Source: Azospirillum soli
Lineage (GTDB): Bacteria > Pseudomonadota > Alphaproteobacteria > Azospirillales > Azospirillaceae
Length of the DNA stretch: 64,000 nucleotides
NCBI RefSeq assembly: GCF_017876165.1
Contig: NZ_JAGINQ010000023.1
Span: forward strand, 1-64,000
Reading direction: 5' to 3'
Shown here piece after piece: positions 43,062-51,106 of this stretch. Each line of letters opens with the position of its first letter. The first letter of the stretch is position 1. The notes below the pieces were generated by a model. The model was not told the origin of the DNA. It ran no database searches and saw only the letters and a list, made by a program, of their open reading frames with translations. The position numbers and the translations under genes are program-made.

Positions 43062-43571
43062 TCAGCCCTCGCTCTGCATGCCGGCGCTCTCGTAGGACGC
43101 CGGCCGGCCCATCAGCACGGCCAGCAGATCGTCCAGCAGAGCCACGACCAGGATGACGAGACCGACCGCCATGGCGGCTTGCGGGATCCACAGCGGGATC
43201 GGCAGCACGCCCTGGCCCAGATCGCCGAAGTCGTAGGAATCGTAGGTCATGCGCAGCCAGAACCACGCGAAATAGCCGCTGAGCGCCGTGGCGAACAGCA
43301 GACAGGCCAGCTCCATGCCTTTTCGGGCGCCGCCGCGCAGGCGCTCGATCAACACGCCGACGCGGATGTGCGCGCCCCGGCGCAGCGCCGGTCCCAGCAT
43401 CAGAAAGAACGACGCAGCCATGCAGTAGCCGGCCAGTTCGTCGGCTCCGGGCACCATCCGCCCGATCATGCGCGCGAACACCTGGGACACGATCAGGACG
43501 CCGATGAGAACCAGGAACACCGCGCCCAAAAACTCGGCGGCACGGTAAAGAACGGTCAATGCGGCACGCAT
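43062..43571 (-). CDS. dctQ: TRAP transporter small permease (DctQ)
   Basis: 169 residues from ATG 43571 (AGAGGTGG upstream). The longer in-frame ORF reaches into the intergenic hairpin and is not credible. Four membrane segments, with the family region GADELAGYCMAASFFLMLGPALRRGAHIRV. Partners DctM in the membrane. 98 bp separate it from dctP. Confidence 0.9.
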   Translation of the reverse strand: MRAALTVLYRAAEFLGAVFLVLIGVLIVSQVFARMIGRMVPGADELAGYCMAASFFLMLGPALRRGAHIRVGVLIERLRGGARKGMELACLLFATALSGYFAWFWLRMTYDSYDFGDLGQGVLPIPLWIPQAAMAVGLVILVVALLDDLLAVLMGRPASYESAGMQSEG

Positions 43572-43620
43572 GACGCGACCACCTCTGGAATAGGGGGAAA
43601 TAAAGGATGCAATCCCCCAA

Positions 43621-43656
43621 CCCTCCCCCGCTCTCGTGGGGAAGGGCGGGGGAGGG
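43621..43656 (-). terminator. Intercistronic hairpin between dctP and dctQ
   Basis: 11-bp perfect stem CCCTCCCCCGC / GCGGGGGAGGG with a 14-nt loop, 14 bp after the dctP stop. Without a U-run it is more likely a processing or stability hairpin that keeps binding-protein mRNA in excess over permease mRNA. Confidence 0.55.
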
Positions 43657-43669
43657 AACAAGAGCAATC

Positions 43670-44668
43670 CTACTTCTTGAACGCCGCGATGATCGCCTCG
43701 CCGTCCGCGCCGGCGGCCTTCGTCCATTCGTCGGTCATGGTCTTGCCGATGGCGGCGAAGCCCTGCTTCAGCTTGTCCGACGGCGGCAAAACCTTCATGC
43801 CGTTGTCGACCAGGGTCTTGTTCAGCTCCGCCGTCTTCTTCTCCCACTCGGCCCAGCCGGTCGCCTCGGCCTTGGCCGCCGCCTCGGTGATCGCCTTCTG
43901 GGTGCCGGCGTCCAGACCCTTCCAGACCTCGGTGCTGACGAACACCATGTTGCGCGGCAGCCAGGCCTGGGTGTCGTAATAGACCTTCACGAAGTCCCAG
44001 GCCTTGGAGTCCACGCCGGTGGCGGCCGAGGTGATCATTGCCGTCACGATGCCGGTGCCGAACGCCTGCGCCACCTCGGCCGCCTCGATCTTGGTCGGCA
44101 CGGCGCCGGCCAGTTCGGCGATGCGGGTGGTGGCCGGGTTGTAGGCGCGGAACTTCTGCCCCTTCAGGTCATCGACCGAGCCGATCTCCTGCTTGACGTA
44201 CAGGCCCTGCGGCGGCCACGGAATCGAGTAGAGGAGCTTCAGCCGCTGCCGCTCCAGCTTCTTTTCCAGATAGGGCTTCGACACCTCGTACAGCTTCTTC
44301 GACGAGGCGAAGTCGGTCGCAAGGAACGGCACGGAATCGAGGCCGTAGAGCGGATCCTCGTTGGCCCAGCTGCTGATCAGCACCTCGCCCAGCTGCGCCT
44401 GGCCGGACTGGACGGCGCGCTTGATCTCCGGGTGCTTCACCAGCGAGCCGTTGGAATGCACGGTGATCTGGATCTTGCCGCCGGTGGCCGTCTTCACGTC
44501 CTCGGCGAACTGGCGCACCGTGATGGTGTGCAGGTTGGTGTCGGGGTAGGGCGTCGGCATGTCCCAGGTCTCGGCGACGGCGGCCACCGGGGTAGCGGCA
44601 AGGCCGACGCCGAAGGCTGCGGCCCAAAGGGACGAGGCTAGGCGGGAACGCAGGCTGATCGCGGTCAT
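43670..44668 (-). CDS. dctP: TRAP transporter substrate-binding protein (DctP family)
   Basis: 332 residues with a Sec signal peptide ending about AAVAETWDM. Periplasmic binding domain with SNGSLVKHPEIKRAVQSGQAQLGE, YSIPWPPQGLYVK and the conserved arginine segment GQKFRAYNPATTRI that binds the substrate carboxylate. The substrate is a carboxylate, not further definable. First gene of the TRAP operon. Confidence 0.92.
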   Translation of the reverse strand: MTAISLRSRLASSLWAAAFGVGLAATPVAAVAETWDMPTPYPDTNLHTITVRQFAEDVKTATGGKIQITVHSNGSLVKHPEIKRAVQSGQAQLGEVLISSWANEDPLYGLDSVPFLATDFASSKKLYEVSKPYLEKKLERQRLKLLYSIPWPPQGLYVKQEIGSVDDLKGQKFRAYNPATTRIAELAGAVPTKIEAAEVAQAFGTGIVTAMITSAATGVDSKAWDFVKVYYDTQAWLPRNMVFVSTEVWKGLDAGTQKAITEAAAKAEATGWAEWEKKTAELNKTLVDNGMKVLPPSDKLKQGFAAIGKTMTDEWTKAAGADGEAIIAAFKK

Positions 44669-45013
44669 CGTGTGAACTCTCCCTGTTTTGATGCCCGGCC
44701 AGGCTCATGCCGGACAACGGATTTTCAACGATCTTCCCGCCATCCTGCGCCGTCTGCAAGGGCCCATGCATGCGGGGGTATTGGCTTCCGACAATGCTGT
44801 TACAATCTGTTACGAAAATCCCCCTCCGTGGACATTAACGTGCAAAGCGCGACCTGCCATAATGGCTACTGATCGGAAGGGAATCCTAGAAACCGTTCTC
44901 GCCGGTGACGCGGTTTCCGTCGACGCTGACATCAAGACAGCTGACACCATGACAAGGGCCGGCGCCCTCAATGCACTGGCCAGGATGCCGGGCCAGCGAG
45001 CCGGGAGTTCCAC
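44669..45013. promoter_or_regulatory. Divergent intergenic region between dctP and RND system 2
   Basis: 345 bp without a credible gene. It contains a direct repeat TGTTAC-N4-TGTTAC (44798-44813, 10-bp period), the form used by OmpR/PhoB-class response regulators, and an inverted repeat GAAACCG-N15-CGGTTTC (44889-44917). Both could belong to either divergent operon. The RND adaptor start has GGGAG at 45003-45007. Confidence 0.45.
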
Positions 45014-46210
45014 GTGACGAGACGCATTCTTCTGCTGGCGCTGCTGTTGGTTGTGCTGGGTGCCGGCGGGTACTGGTACACGCAGAGGGCCGGCGGCACC
45101 GGCGAATCCAAGGCCGCGGCTCCGGCCGCCGGTCCCCGCGCCGTGCCGGTCGTCATCAGGCCGGTGGAAGCCCGTCCGATGCCGGAGCGAATCGGCACCA
45201 TCGGAACGGTCCAGCCGCTCGCCGCCATCGCCATCAAGGCGCGCGTGGAGTCGGTGGTGGAAGCCGTCCATTTCACCGAGGGGCAGGAGGTCAAGGCCGG
45301 CGATCCGCTGTTCACCCTCGACTCGCGCGCCCTGGAGGCTCAGCTCCGTCAGGCCCAGGCCAACCTCGAACGCGACAAGGCGAACTTGGAAAAGGCACGC
45401 GGCGACGTGAAGCGCTATTCGGAACTGGTGCGCTCCAACACCGTCGCCCGTCAGCAGTATGACGCCGCTGTCGCCGCCGCCGAGGCGCTGGAGGGCACCG
45501 TCAAGGCCGACAATGCCGCCATCGAGGCGGCCAAGGTGGCGCTCAGCTTCACCCACATCGTCGCGCCGATGGACGGCCGCACCGGCGCGGTCAACGCGCG
45601 GCCGGGCGCCATGGTCCGCGCGGCCGACGCCAACCCGCTGGTGACGCTGACTCAGCTTCGCCCCATCACCGTCGCCTTCAACGTGCCGGAACGCCACCTG
45701 CCGACCATCCGCAAGGCGATGGAGACGGGCAAGCTGCCGGTCAGCGCCGGCATCCCCGGCGACAGCCGTCCGCCGGCCGAAGGCGTTCTCAGCTTCGTGG
45801 ACAGTCAGGTGGACCAGCTGTCCGGCACCATTCTGGTCAAGGGCCAGTTCCCCAACGCCGACACCCGCCTGTGGCCGGGCCAGTTCGTGGACGTGGTCCT
45901 GACGCTGGGCGTCGATCCGCAGGCGCTCACTCTGCCCGATGACTCCGTGCAGACCGGGCAGCAGGGCCGCTTCGTCTACGTCGTCAAGCCCGACGACACG
46001 GTGGAGGTCCGTCCGGTCACCGTGGGCCGGACCCAGGACGGCCTCGCCGTCATCGCGAGCGGACTGTCGGCGGGCGAGCGCGTGGTGGTGGACGGCCAGT
46101 CGCGCCTCTACCCCGGCGCCAAGGTCGCCGACCGCGGCGGCGAGAAGCCCGGCGAGGGCCGCAAGAGGAGCGAGGGCGGCCCCGCCCCGGTCACCGGAGG
46201 CGCGTCATGA
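45014..46210 (+). CDS. RND efflux periplasmic adaptor (system 2)
   Basis: 398 residues from GTG 45014. N-terminal membrane segment ILLLALLLVVLGAGGYWY. Core with AAIAIKARVESVVEAVHF, a helical hairpin about 115-175, FTHIVAPMDGRTGAVNARPG and the beta-barrel end. The C-terminal ~30 residues are an R/G/E-rich tail. Its stop overlaps the permease start (ATGA), so the two are coupled. More MdtA-like than AcrA-like. Confidence 0.9.
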   Translation: MTRRILLLALLLVVLGAGGYWYTQRAGGTGESKAAAPAAGPRAVPVVIRPVEARPMPERIGTIGTVQPLAAIAIKARVESVVEAVHFTEGQEVKAGDPLFTLDSRALEAQLRQAQANLERDKANLEKARGDVKRYSELVRSNTVARQQYDAAVAAAEALEGTVKADNAAIEAAKVALSFTHIVAPMDGRTGAVNARPGAMVRAADANPLVTLTQLRPITVAFNVPERHLPTIRKAMETGKLPVSAGIPGDSRPPAEGVLSFVDSQVDQLSGTILVKGQFPNADTRLWPGQFVDVVLTLGVDPQALTLPDDSVQTGQQGRFVYVVKPDDTVEVRPVTVGRTQDGLAVIASGLSAGERVVVDGQSRLYPGAKVADRGGEKPGEGRKRSEGGPAPVTGGAS

Positions 46211-49200
46211 ACCTGTCCGAACTGTGCATCCGCCGCCCGGTGATGACCATCCTGCTGACGGCGGCGATGGTCCTGGGCGGTCTCGCGGCCTACCGGCAGC
46301 TTCCCGTCGCGGCGCTGCCGCGCGTGGACTTCCCGGTCATCAACGTCTCCGCCAATCTGCCCGGCGCCAGCCCGGAGACCATGGCCGCCTCGGTGGCGAG
46401 CCCGCTGGAGCGCGAATTCTCCACCATCGCCGGCATCGACACGATCACCTCGTCGTCCAATCTCGGTTCGACCTCCATCGCCATCCAGTTCGTGCTGGAG
46501 CGGGACATCGACGCCGCCGCCGCCGACGTACAGGCGGCCATCGCGCGCGTCCAGCGCCGCATGCCGACGGAGATGACCAACCCGCCCAGCTACCGCAAGG
46601 TCAACCCGGCCGACCAGCCGATCCTTCTCCTGGCGCTCAGCTCGCCGACGCTGCCGCTGTCGCAGCTGAACGACTTCGCCGAAACGGTGGTGCAGCCGAA
46701 GATCGCGACCCTGCCGGGTGTGGCGCAGGTGCTGGTCTACGGCTCCCAAAAATACGCGGTGCGGGTCCAGGTCGATCCCAACGCGCTGGCCGTGCGCGGC
46801 ATCGGCATCGACGAACTGCAAAAGGCGCTGGCCGCCGCCAACGCCAACACGCCGGTCGGCACGCTGTCCGGCGCGCGCCAGCAATTGATCCTCGCCGCCA
46901 ACCCGCAGCTTCCCGACGCCGCCGCCTTCCGCGACCTGATCGTCGCCTACCGCAACGGCGCGCCGGTGCGGCTGGGCGACGTGGCGACCGTGCTGGACAG
47001 CGTGGAGAACATCCGCACCGCCAGCTGGTACAACGGCACCCGCGCCATCGTGCTGGCCGTTCAGCGCCAGCCCGACGCCAACACCGTCGACGTGGTGGAC
47101 CGGGTGAAGGCGCAGATCCCGACCTTCCGCGCCCAACTGCCGCCCAGCGCCACCGTCAACGTGATGAACGACCGCTCCACCTCGATCCGCGAGGCCGTGG
47201 AGGACGTGCAGTTCACGCTGGGCCTGACCATCGCGCTGGTGGTCTTGGTCATCTTCCTGTTCCTGCGCCGCCTGTCGGCCACCCTGATCCCGGCGCTGGC
47301 CGTGCCGATCTCGCTGATCGCGACGGCTGGCGGCATGCATCTGTTCGGCTTTTCCATCGACAACATCTCGCTGATGGCGCTGACGCTGGCGGTGGGCCTC
47401 GTCGTGGACGACGCCATCGTGATGATGGAGAACATCGTCCGCTACGTCGAAGAGGGCATGCGGCCGTTCGAGGCGGCCATCAAGGGTTCGCGCGAGATCG
47501 GCTTCACCATCATCTCCATCACCCTGTCGCTGGTGGCGGTCTTCATCCCCATCCTGCTGATGGGCGGCGTGGTCGGCCGCGTGTTCCACGAATTCGCCGT
47601 GGTCGTGACCATGGCCATCGCGGCCTCGGCCTTCGTGTCGCTGACCCTGACGCCGATGCTGTGCTCCCGCTTCCTGTCCCGCGAGAAGCACGGGGAGCAG
47701 GAGGGCCTGTTCGGCCGCATCCTGGAGGGCGGGTTCAACGGCCTGCTGAAGGGCTATGCGGTCACGCTGCGCTGGTCGCTGAAGCACAAGCCGATCATGG
47801 GCCTCGTCATGGTCGGCACGGTGGTCGGCTCGGTCCTTCTGTTCCAGGCGATTCCCAAGGGCTTCTTCCCGACGGAGGACATCGGCCAGATCCAGGTGTC
47901 CACCGAAGCGGCGCCCGACATTTCCTTCCCCGCCATGGCCGAGCGCCAGCAGCAGGTGGCCGCCATCATCAAGGCCCACCCGGCGGTGGCCGACGTCACT
48001 TCCTCGGTCGGGGCGGGCGGCGCCACGGTGAACGGCGGGCGCATGTTCGTCGTGCTGAAGCCCCGTGCCGAGCGTCCCCCGGCGACCGAGGTGATCCAGC
48101 AGCTTCGCCGCCAGCTGGGCGGCGTGCCCGGCATGCAGGTCTTCATGCAGCCGGTGCAGAACCTGCGCATCGGCGGCCGCTCGTCCAAGAGCCTCTATCA
48201 ATACACCATCCAGGGACTGAACCTGGAGGAGCTGTACCAGTGGGCCGGCCGGCTGGAGCGCGCCCTGCACGACGTGCCGATCCTTCAGGACGTGACCAGC
48301 GACCTTCAGCTGAACAGCCCGCAGGCCTACGTCCACATTGACCGCGAGAAGGCGGCGACGCTGGGCATCGGTGTCGATCAGGTGCGCTCGACCCTCTACA
48401 GTGCCTTCGGCCAGCGTCAGGTCTCGACCATCTACACGCCCAGCAACGACTATCAGGTGCTGATCGAGCTGGCGCCGAAGTACCAGCAGGACGACAGCGC
48501 CCTGTCCCGCGTTTACGTGCGTTCCAGCACGGGCAAGCTGGTCCCGCTCGACGCCTTCGCCAGTGTGAGGCGCACGGCCGGGCCGCTGACGGTCAACCAC
48601 CAGGGCCAGCTGCCGGCCGTCACCCTGTCCTTCAACGTCGCCCCCGGCGCGTCGCTGGGCGATGCGGTGTCCGCCATCCGCCGGATCGAGCAGGAGATGG
48701 TCCTTCCCGCCACCATCACGACGGGCTTCGCCGGCACCGCCCAGGTGTTCCAGGACGCGCAGGAGAGCCAGGGCCTGCTGCTGTTCGCCGCCGTGCTGGT
48801 CATCTACATCGTGCTGGGCGTGCTGTACGAAAGCTTCATCCACCCGCTGACCATCCTGTCGGGCCTGCCGTCGGCGGCCATCGGGGCGCTGGCGACGCTG
48901 ATGCTGTTCGGGCAGGAACTCAGCGTCATCGCGATCATCGGCATCCTGATGCTGATCGGCATCGTGAAGAAGAACGCGATCATGATGATCGACTTCGCCA
49001 TCGACGCCCAGCGCAACCAAGGTATGCCGCCGCGCGAGGCGATCGAGCAGGCCTGCCTGCTGCGCTTCCGCCCGATCATGATGACGACCATGGCGGCGAT
49101 CATGGGCACGCTGCCCATCGCCGTCGCCCACGGCGCCGCCGCCGAGCTGCGCCAGCCCCTCGGCCTCGCGGTGGTCGGCGGCCTGTGCGTGTCGCAGCTT

Positions 49201-49326
49201 CTGACGCTCTACATCACGCCGGTGCTGTACCTCTACATGGAGGACGCCGGCCGCTTCGCCGCGCGGCTGTGGAAGGGCCGCACGGACGCCGCCCACGATG
49301 CCCAGCCGGTGCCGGGCGGGGAGTGA
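46207..49326 (+). CDS. RND efflux permease, MdtB/MdtC-like (system 2)
   Basis: 1039 residues. Starts MNLSELCIRRPVMTILLTAAM. TM4 motif LVVDDAIVMMENIVRYVEEG, and C-terminal IGIVKKNAIMMIDFAIDAQR with MMTTMAAIMGTLPIAVAHG, the wording of the MdtB/MdtC branch. Only one permease gene accompanies the adaptor, so it may work as a homotrimer. No outer membrane factor gene is present. Confidence 0.93.
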   Translation: MNLSELCIRRPVMTILLTAAMVLGGLAAYRQLPVAALPRVDFPVINVSANLPGASPETMAASVASPLEREFSTIAGIDTITSSSNLGSTSIAIQFVLERDIDAAAADVQAAIARVQRRMPTEMTNPPSYRKVNPADQPILLLALSSPTLPLSQLNDFAETVVQPKIATLPGVAQVLVYGSQKYAVRVQVDPNALAVRGIGIDELQKALAAANANTPVGTLSGARQQLILAANPQLPDAAAFRDLIVAYRNGAPVRLGDVATVLDSVENIRTASWYNGTRAIVLAVQRQPDANTVDVVDRVKAQIPTFRAQLPPSATVNVMNDRSTSIREAVEDVQFTLGLTIALVVLVIFLFLRRLSATLIPALAVPISLIATAGGMHLFGFSIDNISLMALTLAVGLVVDDAIVMMENIVRYVEEGMRPFEAAIKGSREIGFTIISITLSLVAVFIPILLMGGVVGRVFHEFAVVVTMAIAASAFVSLTLTPMLCSRFLSREKHGEQEGLFGRILEGGFNGLLKGYAVTLRWSLKHKPIMGLVMVGTVVGSVLLFQAIPKGFFPTEDIGQIQVSTEAAPDISFPAMAERQQQVAAIIKAHPAVADVTSSVGAGGATVNGGRMFVVLKPRAERPPATEVIQQLRRQLGGVPGMQVFMQPVQNLRIGGRSSKSLYQYTIQGLNLEELYQWAGRLERALHDVPILQDVTSDLQLNSPQAYVHIDREKAATLGIGVDQVRSTLYSAFGQRQVSTIYTPSNDYQVLIELAPKYQQDDSALSRVYVRSSTGKLVPLDAFASVRRTAGPLTVNHQGQLPAVTLSFNVAPGASLGDAVSAIRRIEQEMVLPATITTGFAGTAQVFQDAQESQGLLLFAAVLVIYIVLGVLYESFIHPLTILSGLPSAAIGALATLMLFGQELSVIAIIGILMLIGIVKKNAIMMIDFAIDAQRNQGMPPREAIEQACLLRFRPIMMTTMAAIMGTLPIAVAHGAAAELRQPLGLAVVGGLCVSQLLTLYITPVLYLYMEDAGRFAARLWKGRTDAAHDAQPVPGGE

Positions 49327-49338
49327 TCGCACCGAAGG

Positions 49339-50250
49339 TCAGGGCGCTTTGCCGCCCTGATCCTTCAGGTGCTCGATCAGCTGCCGGGCGTGGAGCGGCA
49401 GCGCGTCGAACCGGCGCACGCAGATGGTCAGTTTCCGCAAGGTCCAGGGATCCGTCAGACGCACCGCCCGGATCGCGGCCCGGATCGCGGAGGAGCGCCC
49501 GTTCTGCCGCACCGCCGTCTCGGGCACCACGCCGAGGCCGACGCCATGCTCCACCATCCGGCAAAGCGCCTCGAAGCCGCGCACCCGCACTCGGAGCTTC
49601 AGGGGATGCCCGGCGCGGATGGCGTGCTGGTTGAGGTGTTCCTGAAGCGCGCTGCCCGCACTCAATCCCACGAACTCGTACCCGACCACCTCGCGGAAGG
49701 CGATCTGGCGGTGTGTCGCCAGTTCATGCCCGCGCGGCACCACCAGCACCAGCCGATCGACCCGGAAGGGAAAGGTTTCCAGGCCGGCCAGATCGGCCGA
49801 ATCGGTCACGATGCCGATGTCGGCAAGCCCCTCGGCCACCGCCCGCACGATCTCGTGGCTGGGTTTCTCCTCCAGATCGACGTCGATGTTGGGATGGGCG
49901 CCGAGGAAGCCGGCCAGCGCCTCCGGTAGGAATTGGGTCAGCGCGGATGTGTTGGACAGCAGGCGCACATGCCCCTTCAGGCCGCGCGCGTACTCGCCGA
50001 GTTCCCCCCGCATGCGTTCGAGTTGTTGCAGGATGATGCGGGCGTGATGGGCCAAGGCTTGACCGGCCGGTGTCGGCCGCACCCCTCGGCGTCCGCGCTC
50101 CAGCAGCGGCACGCCCAGCGTCTCTTCCATCCCGCGGATGCGCGCGCTGGCGGAGGCCAGGGCCATGTGCGCCCGCTCCGCCCCATGCGTGATGCTGGCG
50201 GCCTCGATCACGTGCAGGAACAGGCGCAGGTCGGTGAGGTCGAAGCGCAT
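49339..50250 (-). CDS. LysR-family transcriptional regulator
   Basis: 303 residues. Winged HTH at the N-terminus (FLHVIEAASITHGAERAHMALASASARI), with effector domain about 90-290 (PNIDVDLEEKPSHEIVRAVAEG). Divergent from the TauE/SafE gene with 99 bp between starts, the usual arrangement for a LysR regulator of its neighbour. Its 3-prime end converges on RND system 2. Confidence 0.9.
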   Translation of the reverse strand: MRFDLTDLRLFLHVIEAASITHGAERAHMALASASARIRGMEETLGVPLLERGRRGVRPTPAGQALAHHARIILQQLERMRGELGEYARGLKGHVRLLSNTSALTQFLPEALAGFLGAHPNIDVDLEEKPSHEIVRAVAEGLADIGIVTDSADLAGLETFPFRVDRLVLVVPRGHELATHRQIAFREVVGYEFVGLSAGSALQEHLNQHAIRAGHPLKLRVRVRGFEALCRMVEHGVGLGVVPETAVRQNGRSSAIRAAIRAVRLTDPWTLRKLTICVRRFDALPLHARQLIEHLKDQGGKAP

Positions 50251-50349
50251 GGCCGCTCCACGGCGATGAATGAGCCTTCGCTTCAGCCGAAGGCAGGCTC
50301 AGGAACATCCACATTGTCCCGTTGCCGGGGGTGCGATCAAGTCTTCCCC

Positions 50350-51099
50350 ATGATCGACACACCTCCCTCCCTTCTGGCCGTTGTAGCCCTTGCCTTTCTC
50401 CTGGCCGGCTTCGTCAAGGGCATGATCGGGCTGGGCCTGCCGACGGTCGCCATGGGGCTTCTGGGCCTCGTCCTGGCGCCGGCCGAGGCGGCCTCTCTCC
50501 TGATCGTGCCTTCGCTTGTGACGAACGTCTGGCAACTGGCCGCAGGTCCCCGGTTCGGGCAACTGCTGGACCGCCTGTGGCCGATGATGGCGGCCATTGG
50601 CCTGGGAACCTGGGCGGGGGCCGGCTTTCTCGCCACGAGCATGTCCGGTGACGCGGTGACGGCGCTCGGCGTCGCCCTGATGGTGTACGCGGTCGTGGGG
50701 CTGTCCCCGCTGCGGTTCCGTGTGCCGGACCACGCCGAGTCCTGGCTGTCACCGCTGGTCGGGGTGGCGACTGGCTTGGTGACCGCCGCGACCGGCGTCT
50801 TCGTGATCCCCGCCGTTCCCTATCTCCAGGCACTTGGCCTGGAGAAGGAGGATCTGGTGCAGGCGCTCGGCCTCTCCTTCACCATCTCGACGCTGGCGCT
50901 GGCCGCCGGGCTTGCCCACCACGGCGTGTTCGAGGGCGCGCTCGCCGGAGCCTCCCTGCTGGCGTTGGCACCGGCGCTGGGCGGCATGGTGCTGGGCCAA
51001 TGGCTCCGGCTGCGCGTCCGGCCGGAGGTGTTCCGGCGCTGCTTCTTCCTGGGCCTGCTCGTGCTGGGCGGTCACCTGGCCCTTCGGTCGTTGCTCTGA
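50350..51099 (+). CDS. TauE/SafE-family sulfite/anion exporter
   Basis: 249 residues from ATG 50350; the upstream in-frame extension covers the divergent promoter and LysR start and is not used. About eight membrane segments in two halves: AFLLAGFVKGMIGLGLPTVAMGLLG and the second-half equivalent VGVATGLVTAATGVFVIPAVPYLQALGL, both typical TauE/SafE repeats. Likely exports or imports a small anion such as sulfite or sulfoacetate. Under probable control of the divergent LysR gene. Confidence 0.88.
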   Translation: MIDTPPSLLAVVALAFLLAGFVKGMIGLGLPTVAMGLLGLVLAPAEAASLLIVPSLVTNVWQLAAGPRFGQLLDRLWPMMAAIGLGTWAGAGFLATSMSGDAVTALGVALMVYAVVGLSPLRFRVPDHAESWLSPLVGVATGLVTAATGVFVIPAVPYLQALGLEKEDLVQALGLSFTISTLALAAGLAHHGVFEGALAGASLLALAPALGGMVLGQWLRLRVRPEVFRRCFFLGLLVLGGHLALRSLL

Positions 51100-51106
51100 A
51101 GCGTCC

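Noticed and set aside
46108..49332. 1074-residue minus-strand frame opposite RND permease 2
   Set aside because: D/H/R-rich antisense frame with no domain; the RND permease on the plus strand is unambiguous.
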